DNA of 64,000 nucleotides from Chitinophagaceae bacterium (GCA_016720775.1 JADKJX010000001.1:744001-808000); one strand, 5' to 3'. Shown: positions 18,157-26,600, numbered from the stretch's first letter. Numbers and translations are program-made. The notes: generated by a model from the letters alone, not told the origin.

Positions 18157-18164
18157 TCGAAGGG
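18133..18164. repeat. Palindrome spanning the ispG stop codon
   Basis: Arms CCCTTCG (18133-18139) and CGAAGGG (18158-18164) flank an 18-base loop that contains the ispG stop codon. No T-run follows, so it is not a classical terminator. It resembles GC-rich intergenic repeats of the phylum. Confidence 0.55.
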
Positions 18165-18237
18165 AAGGGAACGGGAGTTTATTTAATTGCAGGACCTTTT
18201 TAATTTTTAAACAACATTAATAACCGATCACAAATAA

Positions 18238-18260
18238 TTCCCCTTTAGGGGGATAGGGGT
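18238..18260. repeat. Repeat TTCCCCTTTAGGGG-ATAGGGGT, copy 1, abutting nadB
   Basis: CCCC-TTTA-GGGG hairpin followed by ATAGGGGT, ending at the base before the nadB ATG. A copy with one G fewer lies at 40215-40236. It could occlude the nadB start in the mRNA. Confidence 0.6.
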
Positions 18261-19859
18261 ATGCAAACAGACTTTCTCGTAATTGGCAGCGGAATAGCCG
18301 GGCTCACGTATGCATTAAAAGTTGCACAGCATTGCCCTGATAAGACGATCACCGTTCTTACAAAAACACAAAGTGATGAAACCAATACCAAGTATGCCCA
18401 GGGCGGCATTGCCGGTGTAATGGATCTTGATCACGACAGTTTTGAAAAACATATTGAAGACACGTTAATAGCCGGCGATGGCCTTTGCAATAAACAGGTT
18501 GTTGAGATCGTGGTAAAAGAAGGTGTGCAGCGTATTGAAGAGATCATTGAATGGGGAGCAAGGTTTGATAAAGAAAGCGATGGTGATTATAAGTTGGGAA
18601 AAGAGGGAGGTCACAGCGAATTCCGTATCCTGCATCATAAAGATGTTACCGGTAAAGAAATGGAAAGGGCCCTGCTTGCAGCCATCGCAAAGCAAAAGAA
18701 CATCAACCTCATCAGCCATTGTTTTGTGATTGATATCATTACCCAGCATCACCTCGGTTACCTGGTTACAAAATCAACACCCGATATTGAATGTTTCGGC
18801 GTATATGTTTTAAATCTTGCCAGCAATAAGATTGAAAAGATACTTTCAAAAATAACCTTGCTGGCAACGGGAGGGAATGGACAGGTGTATCGTTCTACAA
18901 CCAATCCTGCCATTGCAACAGGAGATGGCGTAGCGATGGTTTACCGGGCAAAGGGGCGGATCGAAAATATGGAGTTCATCCAGTTCCATCCAACTGCTTT
19001 GTATGAACCCGGCATACGGGGGCAAAATTTTTTAATTACAGAAGCAGTGCGGGGAGATGGTGGCATACTTCGAAATCATGCTGGTGAAGCATTTATGGAG
19101 AAGTATGATAAACGGAAAGATCTGGCACCAAGGGATATTGTGGCAAGAGCGATAGATAATGAAATGAAAGTGGCCGGTACCGAAAATGTTTTTCTCGACT
19201 GCCGGCATTTCAGCAAAGAAAAATTCACCGAACATTTTCCAAACATTTATGAAAAGTGTTTGAGCATCGGGATAGATGTTACAAAGAATATGATACCCGT
19301 TGCGCCGGCAGCGCATTACAGTTGCGGCGGCATTAAAACAGATGAGCATGGGCGCACATCCATCAGCCATTTGTATGCGGCAGGCGAATGTGCCAGCACC
19401 GGCCTGCATGGCGCCAACCGGCTTGCCAGTAACAGCCTGCTGGAAGCCATGGTGTTTGCTCACCGCAGTTACCTGGATGCAGTTAAAAAAATTGATAAGA
19501 TTTCATTCCGGGAAAATATTCCTGATTGGAAAACGGATGGTACCAATGTACCCAAGGAAATGATATTGATAACACAGAGTGTAAAAGAAATGAAACTGCT
19601 GATGAGTGACTATGTGGGTATCGTTCGTAACAATGAAAGATTAAGCCGTGCCATGAAGCGCCTTGACCTTTTGTACGAAGAAACAGAATCGCTTTATCAA
19701 AAAACCATCGTATCCCCGCAACTCTGCGAATTACGTAACATGATAACCGTAGCTTACCTGATCGTGAAATGTGCAGAGTTCCGGCAGGAGAGCAGGGGCC
19801 TTCATTTCAATACAGACTATCCCGGAAAATCAGAACGGGTGCAGAATATTGTTCTGTAG
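18261..19859 (+). CDS. nadB: L-aspartate oxidase
   Basis: 532 aa. Oxidises L-aspartate to iminoaspartate, the first step of de novo NAD synthesis. The N-terminal FAD dinucleotide motif is FLVIGSGIAGLTYALKVAQ. KYAQGGIAGVMD and the substrate region NMEFIQFHPTALYEPG follow, then RGDGGILRNHAGEAFM, RDIVARAID and the capping HYSCGGIKTDEHGRTS with LYAAGECASTGLHGANRLASNS. The C-terminal helical bundle is complete. The neighbours are not NAD genes; nadA and nadC are not in the window. Confidence 0.96.
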   Translation: MQTDFLVIGSGIAGLTYALKVAQHCPDKTITVLTKTQSDETNTKYAQGGIAGVMDLDHDSFEKHIEDTLIAGDGLCNKQVVEIVVKEGVQRIEEIIEWGARFDKESDGDYKLGKEGGHSEFRILHHKDVTGKEMERALLAAIAKQKNINLISHCFVIDIITQHHLGYLVTKSTPDIECFGVYVLNLASNKIEKILSKITLLATGGNGQVYRSTTNPAIATGDGVAMVYRAKGRIENMEFIQFHPTALYEPGIRGQNFLITEAVRGDGGILRNHAGEAFMEKYDKRKDLAPRDIVARAIDNEMKVAGTENVFLDCRHFSKEKFTEHFPNIYEKCLSIGIDVTKNMIPVAPAAHYSCGGIKTDEHGRTSISHLYAAGECASTGLHGANRLASNSLLEAMVFAHRSYLDAVKKIDKISFRENIPDWKTDGTNVPKEMILITQSVKEMKLLMSDYVGIVRNNERLSRAMKRLDLLYEETESLYQKTIVSPQLCELRNMITVAYLIVKCAEFRQESRGLHFNTDYPGKSERVQNIVL

Positions 19860-19970
19860 TAATAACAGCATTTTTTATTCAGCATTATAACAATAGTTAT
19901 GCTGGTATTCACTTTAAGGGCTTACCTTCACTGACTATCACGCCTTTAATCCATCATAAAATTCAATGTC

Positions 19971-20870
19971 ATGTATTATGTGATTTACGGATTTCTCTAC
20001 CTTCTTTCCCTGCTGCCATTTGCGGTCATTTATCTTTTCAGTGACCTGGTCTATTTTTTCCTCTATCATGTTTTTGGGTACAGAAAAAAAGTGGTAATGG
20101 GGAACCTTAAAATAGCTTTCCCGGAAAAGCCCGATGAGGAACTTAAACAGATAGCCAAACGGACGTATCGTAACCTCACCGATACATTTGTGGAAATGAT
20201 AAAAATGATCTCGATGAGTGATAAAACATTTGAAAAAAGATGCCGGGGCGATTTTTCGATCATCAACGATATCGTGAAAAAAGGAAAAAACCTGCAGCTT
20301 CATGCGGGCCACCAGTTTAATTGGGAATTTGGCAGCTTATTTATGTCCAAATCCATTACTGCCATTCCTTCCTTTGCGATCTATATGCCGATAAAGAATA
20401 AAGCAGTGGAAAAACTATTCCTGAAAATAAGAGAACGCTATGGTACTAAATTTATTGATGCCACCGAGTTCAGGGAGAAAAGAGAAGAGATATTCGGGAA
20501 ACGGTTTGCGTTTTTTCTGGCAGCCGATCAAAACCCGGGGAATCCCTCTTCGGCCTATTGGCAGAATTTCTTCAGCAAACCGGCTCCATTTATCACCGGC
20601 CCTGAAGTTGGCGGTATTAAGAATGATGCCGCCATTGTTTTTGTACGAAGCCGGATCATTAAGAGAGGGCACTATATGGTGGAAAGTAAGCTTTATACAG
20701 AAAGCGGGGCTTCAACAGAAATAGGTGAGATAACCAGGGCTTACCGTGACTTTTTAGAACAAATAATCAGGGAAGAACCCCATAATTATTTGTGGACACA
20801 CCGCCGCTGGAAATGGGAATACAAAGATGAATATAAAGAAAACTGGATCGACAGCGTAGCAAGGCCATAA
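19971..20870 (+). CDS. LpxL-like lysophospholipid/lipid A acyltransferase (copy 1)
   Basis: 299 aa. An N-terminal membrane anchor begins MYYVIYGFLYLLSLLPFAVI, followed by the family segment GYRKKVVMGNLKIAFPEK. The catalytic HX4E motif is HQFNWE in HAGHQFNWEFG. Further conserved points are ADQNPGNPSSAYW (the usual ADQ) and FFSKPAPFITGPE, ending in LWTHRRWKWEY. Members of this family add secondary acyl chains to lipid A or make ornithine/aminolipids. A paralogue follows 90 bases later on the same strand. The acyl acceptor is inferred only. Confidence 0.9.
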   Translation: MYYVIYGFLYLLSLLPFAVIYLFSDLVYFFLYHVFGYRKKVVMGNLKIAFPEKPDEELKQIAKRTYRNLTDTFVEMIKMISMSDKTFEKRCRGDFSIINDIVKKGKNLQLHAGHQFNWEFGSLFMSKSITAIPSFAIYMPIKNKAVEKLFLKIRERYGTKFIDATEFREKREEIFGKRFAFFLAADQNPGNPSSAYWQNFFSKPAPFITGPEVGGIKNDAAIVFVRSRIIKRGHYMVESKLYTESGASTEIGEITRAYRDFLEQIIREEPHNYLWTHRRWKWEYKDEYKENWIDSVARP

Positions 20871-20926
20871 GCCAACCAAGACCTGATATTTCCTTTAAGT
20901 TGATTCAACATATTTCTGCTCATTTG

Positions 20927-20934
20927 TATCTTTG
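20927..20934 (+). promoter_or_regulatory. Putative -7 promoter box before the second acyltransferase
   Basis: TATCTTTG matches TAnnTTTG, 26 bases before the ATG at 20961. The nearest TTG upstream is 24 bases away, slightly long. It would allow separate expression of the second copy. Confidence 0.4.
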
Positions 20935-20960
20935 GGCCTCTTTAGTTTATAAGCAGCAAC

Positions 20961-21854
20961 ATGTACTACCTGGTTTACGGACTTCTTTTTCTTCTTTCTT
21001 TATTACCACTTCGGGCCCTTTATTTAGTAAGTGACCTGGTCAGTTTTTTACTCTTCCGGGTTTTTGGTTACCGAAGAAAAGTGATAGAAGGAAACCTTGC
21101 CATTGCATTTCCTGAAAAAACAATCGCTGAAAGAAAAACCATCGCCCGGAAATTTCACCGGAACTTCACCGATTCATTTATTGAAACTATAAAGTGCCTG
21201 TCAGTATCAAAGCGTTTTTACGACAGGCATTGTAAAACAGATTTTTCCATCTTTGATGAGCTGGCAAAGGAAAACATCAGCTGCCAGATGCATGCCTGTC
21301 ACCAGTTCAACTGGGAATGGATAAACCTGTATTGGTCCATTCACATGAAGCAACCACTGGCGGTCGTATATATGCCCATCAGCAGCAAACCGGTTGACCG
21401 GTTATTTTATAAACTCCGGGAAAAGTACGGAACCGTGCTGATGCCGGCAACGAATATAAAAAGGGCCTTTGTAGCCTGGGCTAAAAAAACGCATTGCCTG
21501 GCATTGGTAGCCGATCAAAAGCCTGCAAGTCCGGGTGCCAGTTACTGGCTATATTTTTTCAATACGCCAACGGCCTTTGTTTCTGGCCCCGAAAAGAATG
21601 CGATCCTTAAAAAATGCCCGGTGGTCTTTGGAAGGGCTTTTAAAACGGGCCGGGGTAAATACGAAACAAGCCTCACACTTGTCTGTAAAGACGCCTCTTT
21701 ATTAAAGCGGGGCGAACTTACGTTGTTGTACAGGGATTATATCGAAGATGCCATAAGGAGACAACCCGACATGTACCTGTGGAGCCACAAACGTTTTAAA
21801 TATGAATGGGATGAAGAGTACAAGGATCAGTGGATAGATACAAAACCAATATAA
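20961..21854 (+). CDS. LpxL-like lysophospholipid/lipid A acyltransferase (copy 2)
   Basis: 297 aa and clearly paralogous to the preceding gene from end to end (MYYLVYGLLFLLSLLPLRALY; GYRRKVIEGNLAIAFPEK; HACHQFNWEW with the HX4E pair; VADQKPASPGASYW; FFNTPTAFVSGPE; LWSHKRFKYEW). The two have diverged well beyond a recent duplication, so they may add different acyl chains or act on different acceptors. It has its own -7 box. Function is inferred from the family. Confidence 0.9.
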   Translation: MYYLVYGLLFLLSLLPLRALYLVSDLVSFLLFRVFGYRRKVIEGNLAIAFPEKTIAERKTIARKFHRNFTDSFIETIKCLSVSKRFYDRHCKTDFSIFDELAKENISCQMHACHQFNWEWINLYWSIHMKQPLAVVYMPISSKPVDRLFYKLREKYGTVLMPATNIKRAFVAWAKKTHCLALVADQKPASPGASYWLYFFNTPTAFVSGPEKNAILKKCPVVFGRAFKTGRGKYETSLTLVCKDASLLKRGELTLLYRDYIEDAIRRQPDMYLWSHKRFKYEWDEEYKDQWIDTKPI

Positions 21855-21873
21855 CAAAGGCCTTGCTGCAAAA

Positions 21874-23277
21874 CTAGTTCAGCACGCTGCTTTCTTTTTC
21901 TATTTTGATGCTTTCCTGTTGCTTGATCTTTCCCCAGCCTCCCAATACATTTCTGAGGTTATGAACGCCTTCCCGTTTCAATAATGAAGAAGCAATTACA
22001 CTTCGGTAACCACCGGCACAATGAACGTATAAATTCTGGGTATCTTCAAAATGAGCCAGGTTAACCAGGTCATTCATTTCATTTAACGGAAGGTTCTGTG
22101 CATTTTTAACATGGCCATCGGCATACTCTGTTTCTCTTCTTACATCCACCACAACCAGGTTGGGATCATGCGGTATGTCCATGGCCAGTTCATCTGCTTC
22201 TATGTCAATGATGAGGTCAACGGGTTCACCGGCTGATTGCCAGGTTTCAAATCCTCCTTTCAGGTAGCCCTGCATTTTATCAAAGCCAACCCTCGATAGA
22301 CGAATCACAGATTCTTCTTCTTTTCCAGGTTCGGTAACCAGCATCAGCGGTTTATCAAATGGTAATAAACTTCCGGCCCATTCTGCAAAGCGGCCTTCTA
22401 AGCCAATGAAAATACTGCCGGGTATAAATCCACCGGTAAATAGCGATGCATGGCGGGTATCCAGCACCAATACATCTTCTTTCTGCAGTTTTTTAAAATC
22501 ATCAATTAATAATGGGGTCAATCCTTTTTGTTTTACTGCATCCAGGCTTTCGTATCCCTGCATGTTTATCTGCGCATTGATGGCAAAATACTTTGGAGCT
22601 GCAGCAAGGCCATCTGTTACGGCCGCAATGAATTCTTCTTTTGATTGAGGCTGCAGTGCATAGTTCGTTTTCTTTTGTTTGCCGATGGTACTGAAGGTTT
22701 CAGGTCCCATATTTTTTCCGCAACTGCTTCCGGCTCCGTGTGCCGGATAAACCAATACGTCATCTGCCAGGGGAAGTATTTTATTCTGAATGGTATCGTA
22801 CATAATACCAGCCAACTCCTGGCTGCTCATGTTGCCGCTGCTCAGATCGGGGCGGCCAACATCACCAACAAATAATGTATCGCCGGTAAAAATGGCATAA
22901 GGTTTATCATTTTCATCTTTTAGCAAATAACAACTGCTTTCCAATGTATGCCCGGGTGTATGCAGTACCTGGATGCTTAACTTACCCAGTTTAAAAATTT
23001 CATTGTCCTTGCTGTTGTAAACTTTGTAAGTTGTAGCTGCACCCGGGCCATAAATGATCGGGGCTCCTGTTTTATTACCCAGGTCAATATGGCCACTTAC
23101 AAAATCGGCATGAAAATGTGTTTCAAAAATATATTTAATGCCGGCATTTCTCTCTTTAGCCAGTGTAATGTATTCATCGGTATCCCGTAACGGGTCAATG
23201 ATAGCCACTTCGCCTTCACTCTCGATGTAATAGGCTGCTTCACTCAGGCAACCGGTGTATAATTGTTTTATAAACAT
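21874..23277 (-). CDS. Persulfide dioxygenase-like MBL hydrolase fused to two rhodanese domains
   Basis: 467 aa from the ATG at 23277; an in-frame start further upstream would add 21 residues with no family similarity. The N-terminal metallo-beta-lactamase domain resembles ETHE1: ETHFHADFVSGH carries the metal-binding histidines, with HTPGHTLESSC and FTGDTLFVGDVGRPDL. The first rhodanese domain (about 250-350) lacks an active-site cysteine. The second (about 365-460) has VHCAGGYRS, the C-x2-G-x-R loop. Such fusions oxidise glutathione or CoA persulfide and move sulfane sulfur, as in CstB-type sulfide detoxification. An ArsR-type gene lies 92 bases upstream on the same strand, so cotranscription is likely. 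Confidence 0.9.
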   Translation of the reverse strand: MFIKQLYTGCLSEAAYYIESEGEVAIIDPLRDTDEYITLAKERNAGIKYIFETHFHADFVSGHIDLGNKTGAPIIYGPGAATTYKVYNSKDNEIFKLGKLSIQVLHTPGHTLESSCYLLKDENDKPYAIFTGDTLFVGDVGRPDLSSGNMSSQELAGIMYDTIQNKILPLADDVLVYPAHGAGSSCGKNMGPETFSTIGKQKKTNYALQPQSKEEFIAAVTDGLAAAPKYFAINAQINMQGYESLDAVKQKGLTPLLIDDFKKLQKEDVLVLDTRHASLFTGGFIPGSIFIGLEGRFAEWAGSLLPFDKPLMLVTEPGKEEESVIRLSRVGFDKMQGYLKGGFETWQSAGEPVDLIIDIEADELAMDIPHDPNLVVVDVRRETEYADGHVKNAQNLPLNEMNDLVNLAHFEDTQNLYVHCAGGYRSVIASSLLKREGVHNLRNVLGGWGKIKQQESIKIEKESSVLN

Positions 23278-23369
23278 GTAAGTAGTTTTTAATCGTTTAT
23301 CCGGGCAAAGATAAAAATAAAAAAGCGGATGACTGGGCACCCGCTTAAACTAAAATTTTTCAAATAAAT

Positions 23370-23726
23370 TTAACCAACCAGGTTCTTTACGAACTGGCTG
23401 ATCTCATCAATGCGCTTGTAATTAACCATGTAGTAAATGAACTTTCCATCACGTTCAGTGGTTACAATGCCGGCCTTGCGTAAAATGGCAAGATGCTGTG
23501 ATGCTACAGATTGCTCCAGTCTCAGGCGGACATAGATCTCTGTAACGGTAATCTTTTTTTCATCTTCAATCAGTTTAAGTAATTGCTGCCGAAGCTTGTG
23601 GTTTAAGGCACGTAATACCAGGGCCGCTTTCTTCAGCGCATGGTAATCTACATTAATTGAAGAATTAGTTGATGTGTTTACAGAAGCAGGAAATTCCTGC
23701 TCATTTGATTGAGACGCAACCATCAT
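23370..23726 (-). CDS. ArsR/SmtB-family winged-helix repressor without cysteines
   Basis: 118 aa. A 25-residue polar N-terminal extension precedes the winged helix: ALVLRALNHKLRQQLLKLI, the recognition region VRLRLEQSVASQHLAILRKAGIV, and the wing TTERDGKFIYYMVN. The protein contains no cysteine and no paired histidine metal site, unlike thiol-sensing BigR/SqrR or metal-sensing ArsR. The adjacent persulfide dioxygenase suggests control of sulfur metabolism, but the sensing chemistry is not apparent. A palindrome at 23773-23807 overlapping its promoter is the likely operator and would give autoregulation. Confidence 0.88.
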   Translation of the reverse strand: MMVASQSNEQEFPASVNTSTNSSINVDYHALKKAALVLRALNHKLRQQLLKLIEDEKKITVTEIYVRLRLEQSVASQHLAILRKAGIVTTERDGKFIYYMVNYKRIDEISQFVKNLVG

Positions 23727-23770
23727 AAGATTTTAAATTTTAAATATGCTTGAACAATATATAGAACGTA

Positions 23771-23807
23771 CAAATATACTATTAATTGCTTATGCAACTA
23801 GTATATT
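23771..23807 (-). promoter_or_regulatory. Promoter with overlapping palindromic operator of the arsR/persulfide dioxygenase unit
   Basis: AATATACTA (23773-23781) and TAGTATATT (23799-23807) form a perfect 9-bp inverted repeat, and TTGC-TTAT-GCAA lies inside it. On the minus strand the same bases contain a -7 box TATATTTG (23778-23771) and a GTTG at about the -33 distance (16-base spacer, slightly short). The ATG of the ArsR-type gene is 45 bases downstream. Overlap of an operator with the promoter is the classic ArsR arrangement. Confidence 0.6.
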
Positions 23808-23850
23808 GATTAGTTTTTAGTAATCTTTTTACAGTCTGGTAGTACTGATT

Positions 23851-24525
23851 CTAGGTAAGTGTTTGAAATTCTTTCAGATAGAAAGGTTCGCTGTAAGCCA
23901 GATCGGTAAATTGTTTTTTTTGTGCCATGGCATTTGAGCATATACTCATGCCTTCGGGCAGGGTGGGAACTTCAACAAACATGGCATTGGGATGATTGCA
24001 TACTTCTTTCCATTTGGCAGAGCCGCTTCCAAAAAAGAGGATCTTGTTTCCGGACAGATCCTTTTCAAATGACATCTCATTTAAGATCAGGGGGCGTGGA
24101 CTTACATATGGATTCAGGTCTTTATCGTAGATGGCTGTAAATACTTCCATTCTTCTTGCATCGATCATGGGGCAATACCGGTCAGGCATTTTCTCTGCAG
24201 CAAAAAGAAGGATCGCAGAGGCGGTTAAAACTTCAAGTGTGTTTAAAGCAATGAGTGGTTTTTTTAAAGCATAGCATAAACCTTTGGCGCTTGCCATTCC
24301 TACACGAAGGCCGGTATATGAACCCGGGCCTGCAGTGACAGCCACCGCATCAATATCTCCCAGGGCCATACCTGAAATTTTCGTCAGCTGCAAAATACCT
24401 GATTGCAAAAAAGAAGCATGGTCCTTTTGCGATTCATTGCTGAGGTAGTGCAATACCTTGCCGTCTTTTGAAAAACTAACCTGGGCGAGTTCTCCCGATG
24501 TATCAATATTCAGAATAAGACTCAT
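23851..24525 (-). CDS. tsaB: tRNA threonylcarbamoyladenosine biosynthesis protein TsaB
   Basis: 224 aa. It begins MSLILNIDTSGELAQVSFSKDG, with the actin-like ATPase-fold core MALGDIDAVAVTAGPGSYTGLRVGMASAKGLCYAL. TsaB is the non-catalytic partner of TsaD in t6A37 tRNA modification. Length and domain are normal. Its start overlaps the end of the upstream 3HCDH gene by 23 bases, so the two are translationally linked. Confidence 0.95.
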   Translation of the reverse strand: MSLILNIDTSGELAQVSFSKDGKVLHYLSNESQKDHASFLQSGILQLTKISGMALGDIDAVAVTAGPGSYTGLRVGMASAKGLCYALKKPLIALNTLEVLTASAILLFAAEKMPDRYCPMIDARRMEVFTAIYDKDLNPYVSPRPLILNEMSFEKDLSGNKILFFGSGSAKWKEVCNHPNAMFVEVPTLPEGMSICSNAMAQKKQFTDLAYSEPFYLKEFQTLT

Positions 24526-25141
24526 GCTGTTTTTTATTTACTTCTTTTAGTAAAAGATCTGCCGGTTTATAGCGGCTGCCTTCTTTGTTTAATTTTTCAA
24601 GCAAAGCTGAGATATTTTCAATGCCAATGACTACACTCCATTCAAAGGGCCCAAAGGGATAGTTGGTACCAAGTTTCATCGCCGTATCGATCTCGCCTTT
24701 ACTGCTCACTTCATCTTCCAGGGCCAGGTAAGCCTCATTCACAATCATGGCAATTATTCTCGCAGCAATAAAACCAGGCTCGTCGGCAACAACATGCAAC
24801 CGTACTCCCAGCTCTTCAAAAACTGATCTCGTTTGTTCATCAACAGTGCCTGCAATTTCCCAACCGGGTCTTTGTAAAAAACCCGGCCATCCGTTTATCC
24901 GCAAAATATTTTCCGGGGCATTTAATTCCTGCAGCGTTTCAATAACCGAATTGATGATGACCGGTTTTTTGAGCGGGGCATACTGCTGTGAAATACTCTT
25001 ACCTGTCAGATCAAAATAAGCGTCGGCAGTTTTGTTATTTGCAAACTCATTTCCGCTATGTACTCTTTTCCATTCAATCTGTGGCCTGGCTTTTACCAAT
25101 TCTTCCCATTGCTCATCTGAAGCAGCTACAACAATTAGCAT
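24503..25141 (-). CDS. 3-hydroxyacyl-CoA dehydrogenase C-terminal-domain protein
   Basis: 212 aa. The N-terminal part (MLIVVAASDEQWEELVKARP) lacks a GxGxxG Rossmann motif. The C-terminal half shows the 3HCDH domain: GFIAARIIAMIVNEAYLALEDEV, GEIDTAMKLGTNYPFGPFEW. It therefore resembles the substrate and dimerisation half of FadB/PaaH-type enzymes with a reduced N-terminal half. Whether it is catalytic alone is doubtful. It is the first gene of a pair with tsaB and is divergent from ridA. Confidence 0.75.
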   Translation of the reverse strand: MLIVVAASDEQWEELVKARPQIEWKRVHSGNEFANNKTADAYFDLTGKSISQQYAPLKKPVIINSVIETLQELNAPENILRINGWPGFLQRPGWEIAGTVDEQTRSVFEELGVRLHVVADEPGFIAARIIAMIVNEAYLALEDEVSSKGEIDTAMKLGTNYPFGPFEWSVVIGIENISALLEKLNKEGSRYKPADLLLKEVNKKQHESYSEY

Positions 25142-25177
25142 AAAAATTTTTTACAAAAATAGGTGGTTGAGAAAAGA

Positions 25178-25185
25178 TATATTTG
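25178..25185 (+). promoter_or_regulatory. Putative -7 promoter box of ridA
   Basis: TATATTTG matches TAnnTTTG, 24 bases before the ridA ATG. No TTG was found at the optimal distance upstream. Confidence 0.4.
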
Positions 25186-25209
25186 CAAATCTTTAAATAA
25201 ACTGCCAGT

Positions 25210-25587
25210 ATGAAAAAAATAATCAATACACCTGATGCACCGGCACCTATCGGTCCCTACAACCAAGCCGTACTAAGCGGTGATATGCTGTTCATATCCG
25301 GACAGATCGCCCTTATACCAGGAACCAGTGATCTTTCCAATGCTGACATCGCTGCAGAAACACAACAGGTAATGAAAAATCTCAACGCTATTTTGAAAAC
25401 AGCCGGCATGAGTTTTAGCGATGTAGTTAAGACAACCATTTTTCTGAGTGATATGAGTTTGTTTGCTGCTGTGAATGAAATTTATGGGAGTTACTTTGAA
25501 TCAGATTTTCCGGCAAGAGAAACAGTGGCAGTTAAAGGATTGCCTAAGAACGTAAATGTAGAGATCAGCATGATCGCTTCAAAATGA
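25210..25587 (+). CDS. ridA: RidA-family 2-iminobutanoate/2-iminopropanoate deaminase
   Basis: 125 aa. Hydrolyses reactive enamine/imine intermediates released by PLP enzymes. Key features are PIGPYNQAVLSGDMLFISGQIAL near the N-terminus and FPARETVAVKGLPKNVNVEISMIA at the end, where the arginine of PARETV and the glutamate of VEISMIA are the substrate-binding pair. Its stop overlaps the start of the next gene by 4 bases (ATGA), so the two are cotranslated. Confidence 0.94.
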   Translation: MKKIINTPDAPAPIGPYNQAVLSGDMLFISGQIALIPGTSDLSNADIAAETQQVMKNLNAILKTAGMSFSDVVKTTIFLSDMSLFAAVNEIYGSYFESDFPARETVAVKGLPKNVNVEISMIASK

Positions 25588-26516
25588 GTACCGGAAGAAT
25601 TATAATCATTACTGCAAAGGTTCACCAGTCGCTTATTGATACCCTGGCACAAAAGGGATATGATGTTCTTTACCATCCCGTCATCTCCTATGATGAATTA
25701 ATGCCTATTGTTGGGCAGGCAGAAGGGCTGATCATAACAACAAGAATTGCCATTGATAAAAAGATACTGGATGCGGCAACCGGTCTTAAATGGATCGGGC
25801 GGATGGGAAGCGGAATGGAGTTAATTGATGTTGCTTATGCCGAAAGCAAAGGGATCAGGTGCATAAGCAGCCCCGAAGGAAACCGGAATGCGGTTGCCGA
25901 ACATGCATTGGGTATGTTGCTGAATCTTTTGCACAAGATCAGCAGCAGTAATAATGAAGTTAAACAGGGTAAGTGGATACGGGATGAGAACAGGGGTGTT
26001 GAATTGACCGGGAAAACCGTTGGTATAATTGGTTATGGCAACACAGGAAGTTCGTTTGCCAGGCTTCTATCTTCCTTTAATGTAACCATACTGGCCTACG
26101 ACAAATACAAATTTGATTTTGGCAGTGGATATGTTAAAGAGGCAAACATGGAACAGATCTGCCGGTATGCAGATGTGATCAGCTTTCATGTTCCGCTTAC
26201 AGACGAAACAAGGTATATGGCAAACGAGGATTTTTTTAATGCGCTGCGGCAAAAACCATATATTATTAATACATCCCGGGGAACCGTGATAAAAACACAG
26301 GCCTTGATCAATGCATTGCAGCAAAATACGATTGCTGGTGCTGCACTGGATGTGCTGGAAAATGAAAAGATCGATAATCTTACCATCCAGCAGCAGGAAG
26401 AGATGAATTTCCTGGCCGGGCAGCCTAATGTGTTGATTACGCCACACATTGCCGGCTACTCAGTGGAAGCCTTCCTTAAAATGGGGCAGGTGATTATTGA
26501 TAAGCTTGGAATATAA
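25584..26516 (+). CDS. D-isomer-specific 2-hydroxyacid dehydrogenase
   Basis: 310 aa. The NAD-binding Rossmann motif is GIIGYGNTGSSFARLL (about residue 147). Catalytic residues are in NTSRGTVI (Arg), LDVLENEK (Glu) and TPHIAGYS (His). The family includes SerA (3-phosphoglycerate dehydrogenase) and glyoxylate or hydroxypyruvate reductases; the short length without an ACT domain resembles the Bacteroidota SerA-like group. It overlaps ridA by 4 bases. The exact substrate is uncertain. Confidence 0.88.
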   Translation: MSTGRIIIITAKVHQSLIDTLAQKGYDVLYHPVISYDELMPIVGQAEGLIITTRIAIDKKILDAATGLKWIGRMGSGMELIDVAYAESKGIRCISSPEGNRNAVAEHALGMLLNLLHKISSSNNEVKQGKWIRDENRGVELTGKTVGIIGYGNTGSSFARLLSSFNVTILAYDKYKFDFGSGYVKEANMEQICRYADVISFHVPLTDETRYMANEDFFNALRQKPYIINTSRGTVIKTQALINALQQNTIAGAALDVLENEKIDNLTIQQQEEMNFLAGQPNVLITPHIAGYSVEAFLKMGQVIIDKLGI

Positions 26517-26524
26517 AATTTTAC

Positions 26525-26532
26525 TACTTTTG
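26525..26532 (+). promoter_or_regulatory. Putative greA promoter, -7 box upstream of a leader hairpin
   Basis: TACTTTTG matches TAnnTTTG, with TTG at 26506-26508 (16-base spacer, slightly short). It lies after the dehydrogenase stop and before the terminator-like hairpin at 26544-26580, so greA transcripts starting here would have that hairpin in their leader. Confidence 0.4.
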
Positions 26533-26543
26533 TAATACACGTG

Positions 26544-26580
26544 CAACGCCTTAGTTTAACTGGGGCGTTGTATTTTTTTT
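26544..26580 (+). terminator. Intrinsic terminator between the dehydrogenase gene and greA
   Basis: CAACGCC (26544-26550) pairs with GGCGTTG (26564-26570) around a 13-base loop, followed by TATTTTTTTT. It can end the ridA-dehydrogenase transcript or act as a leader terminator for greA. Confidence 0.8.
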
Positions 26581-26600
26581 GTTTATCTAAATTGAATGTT

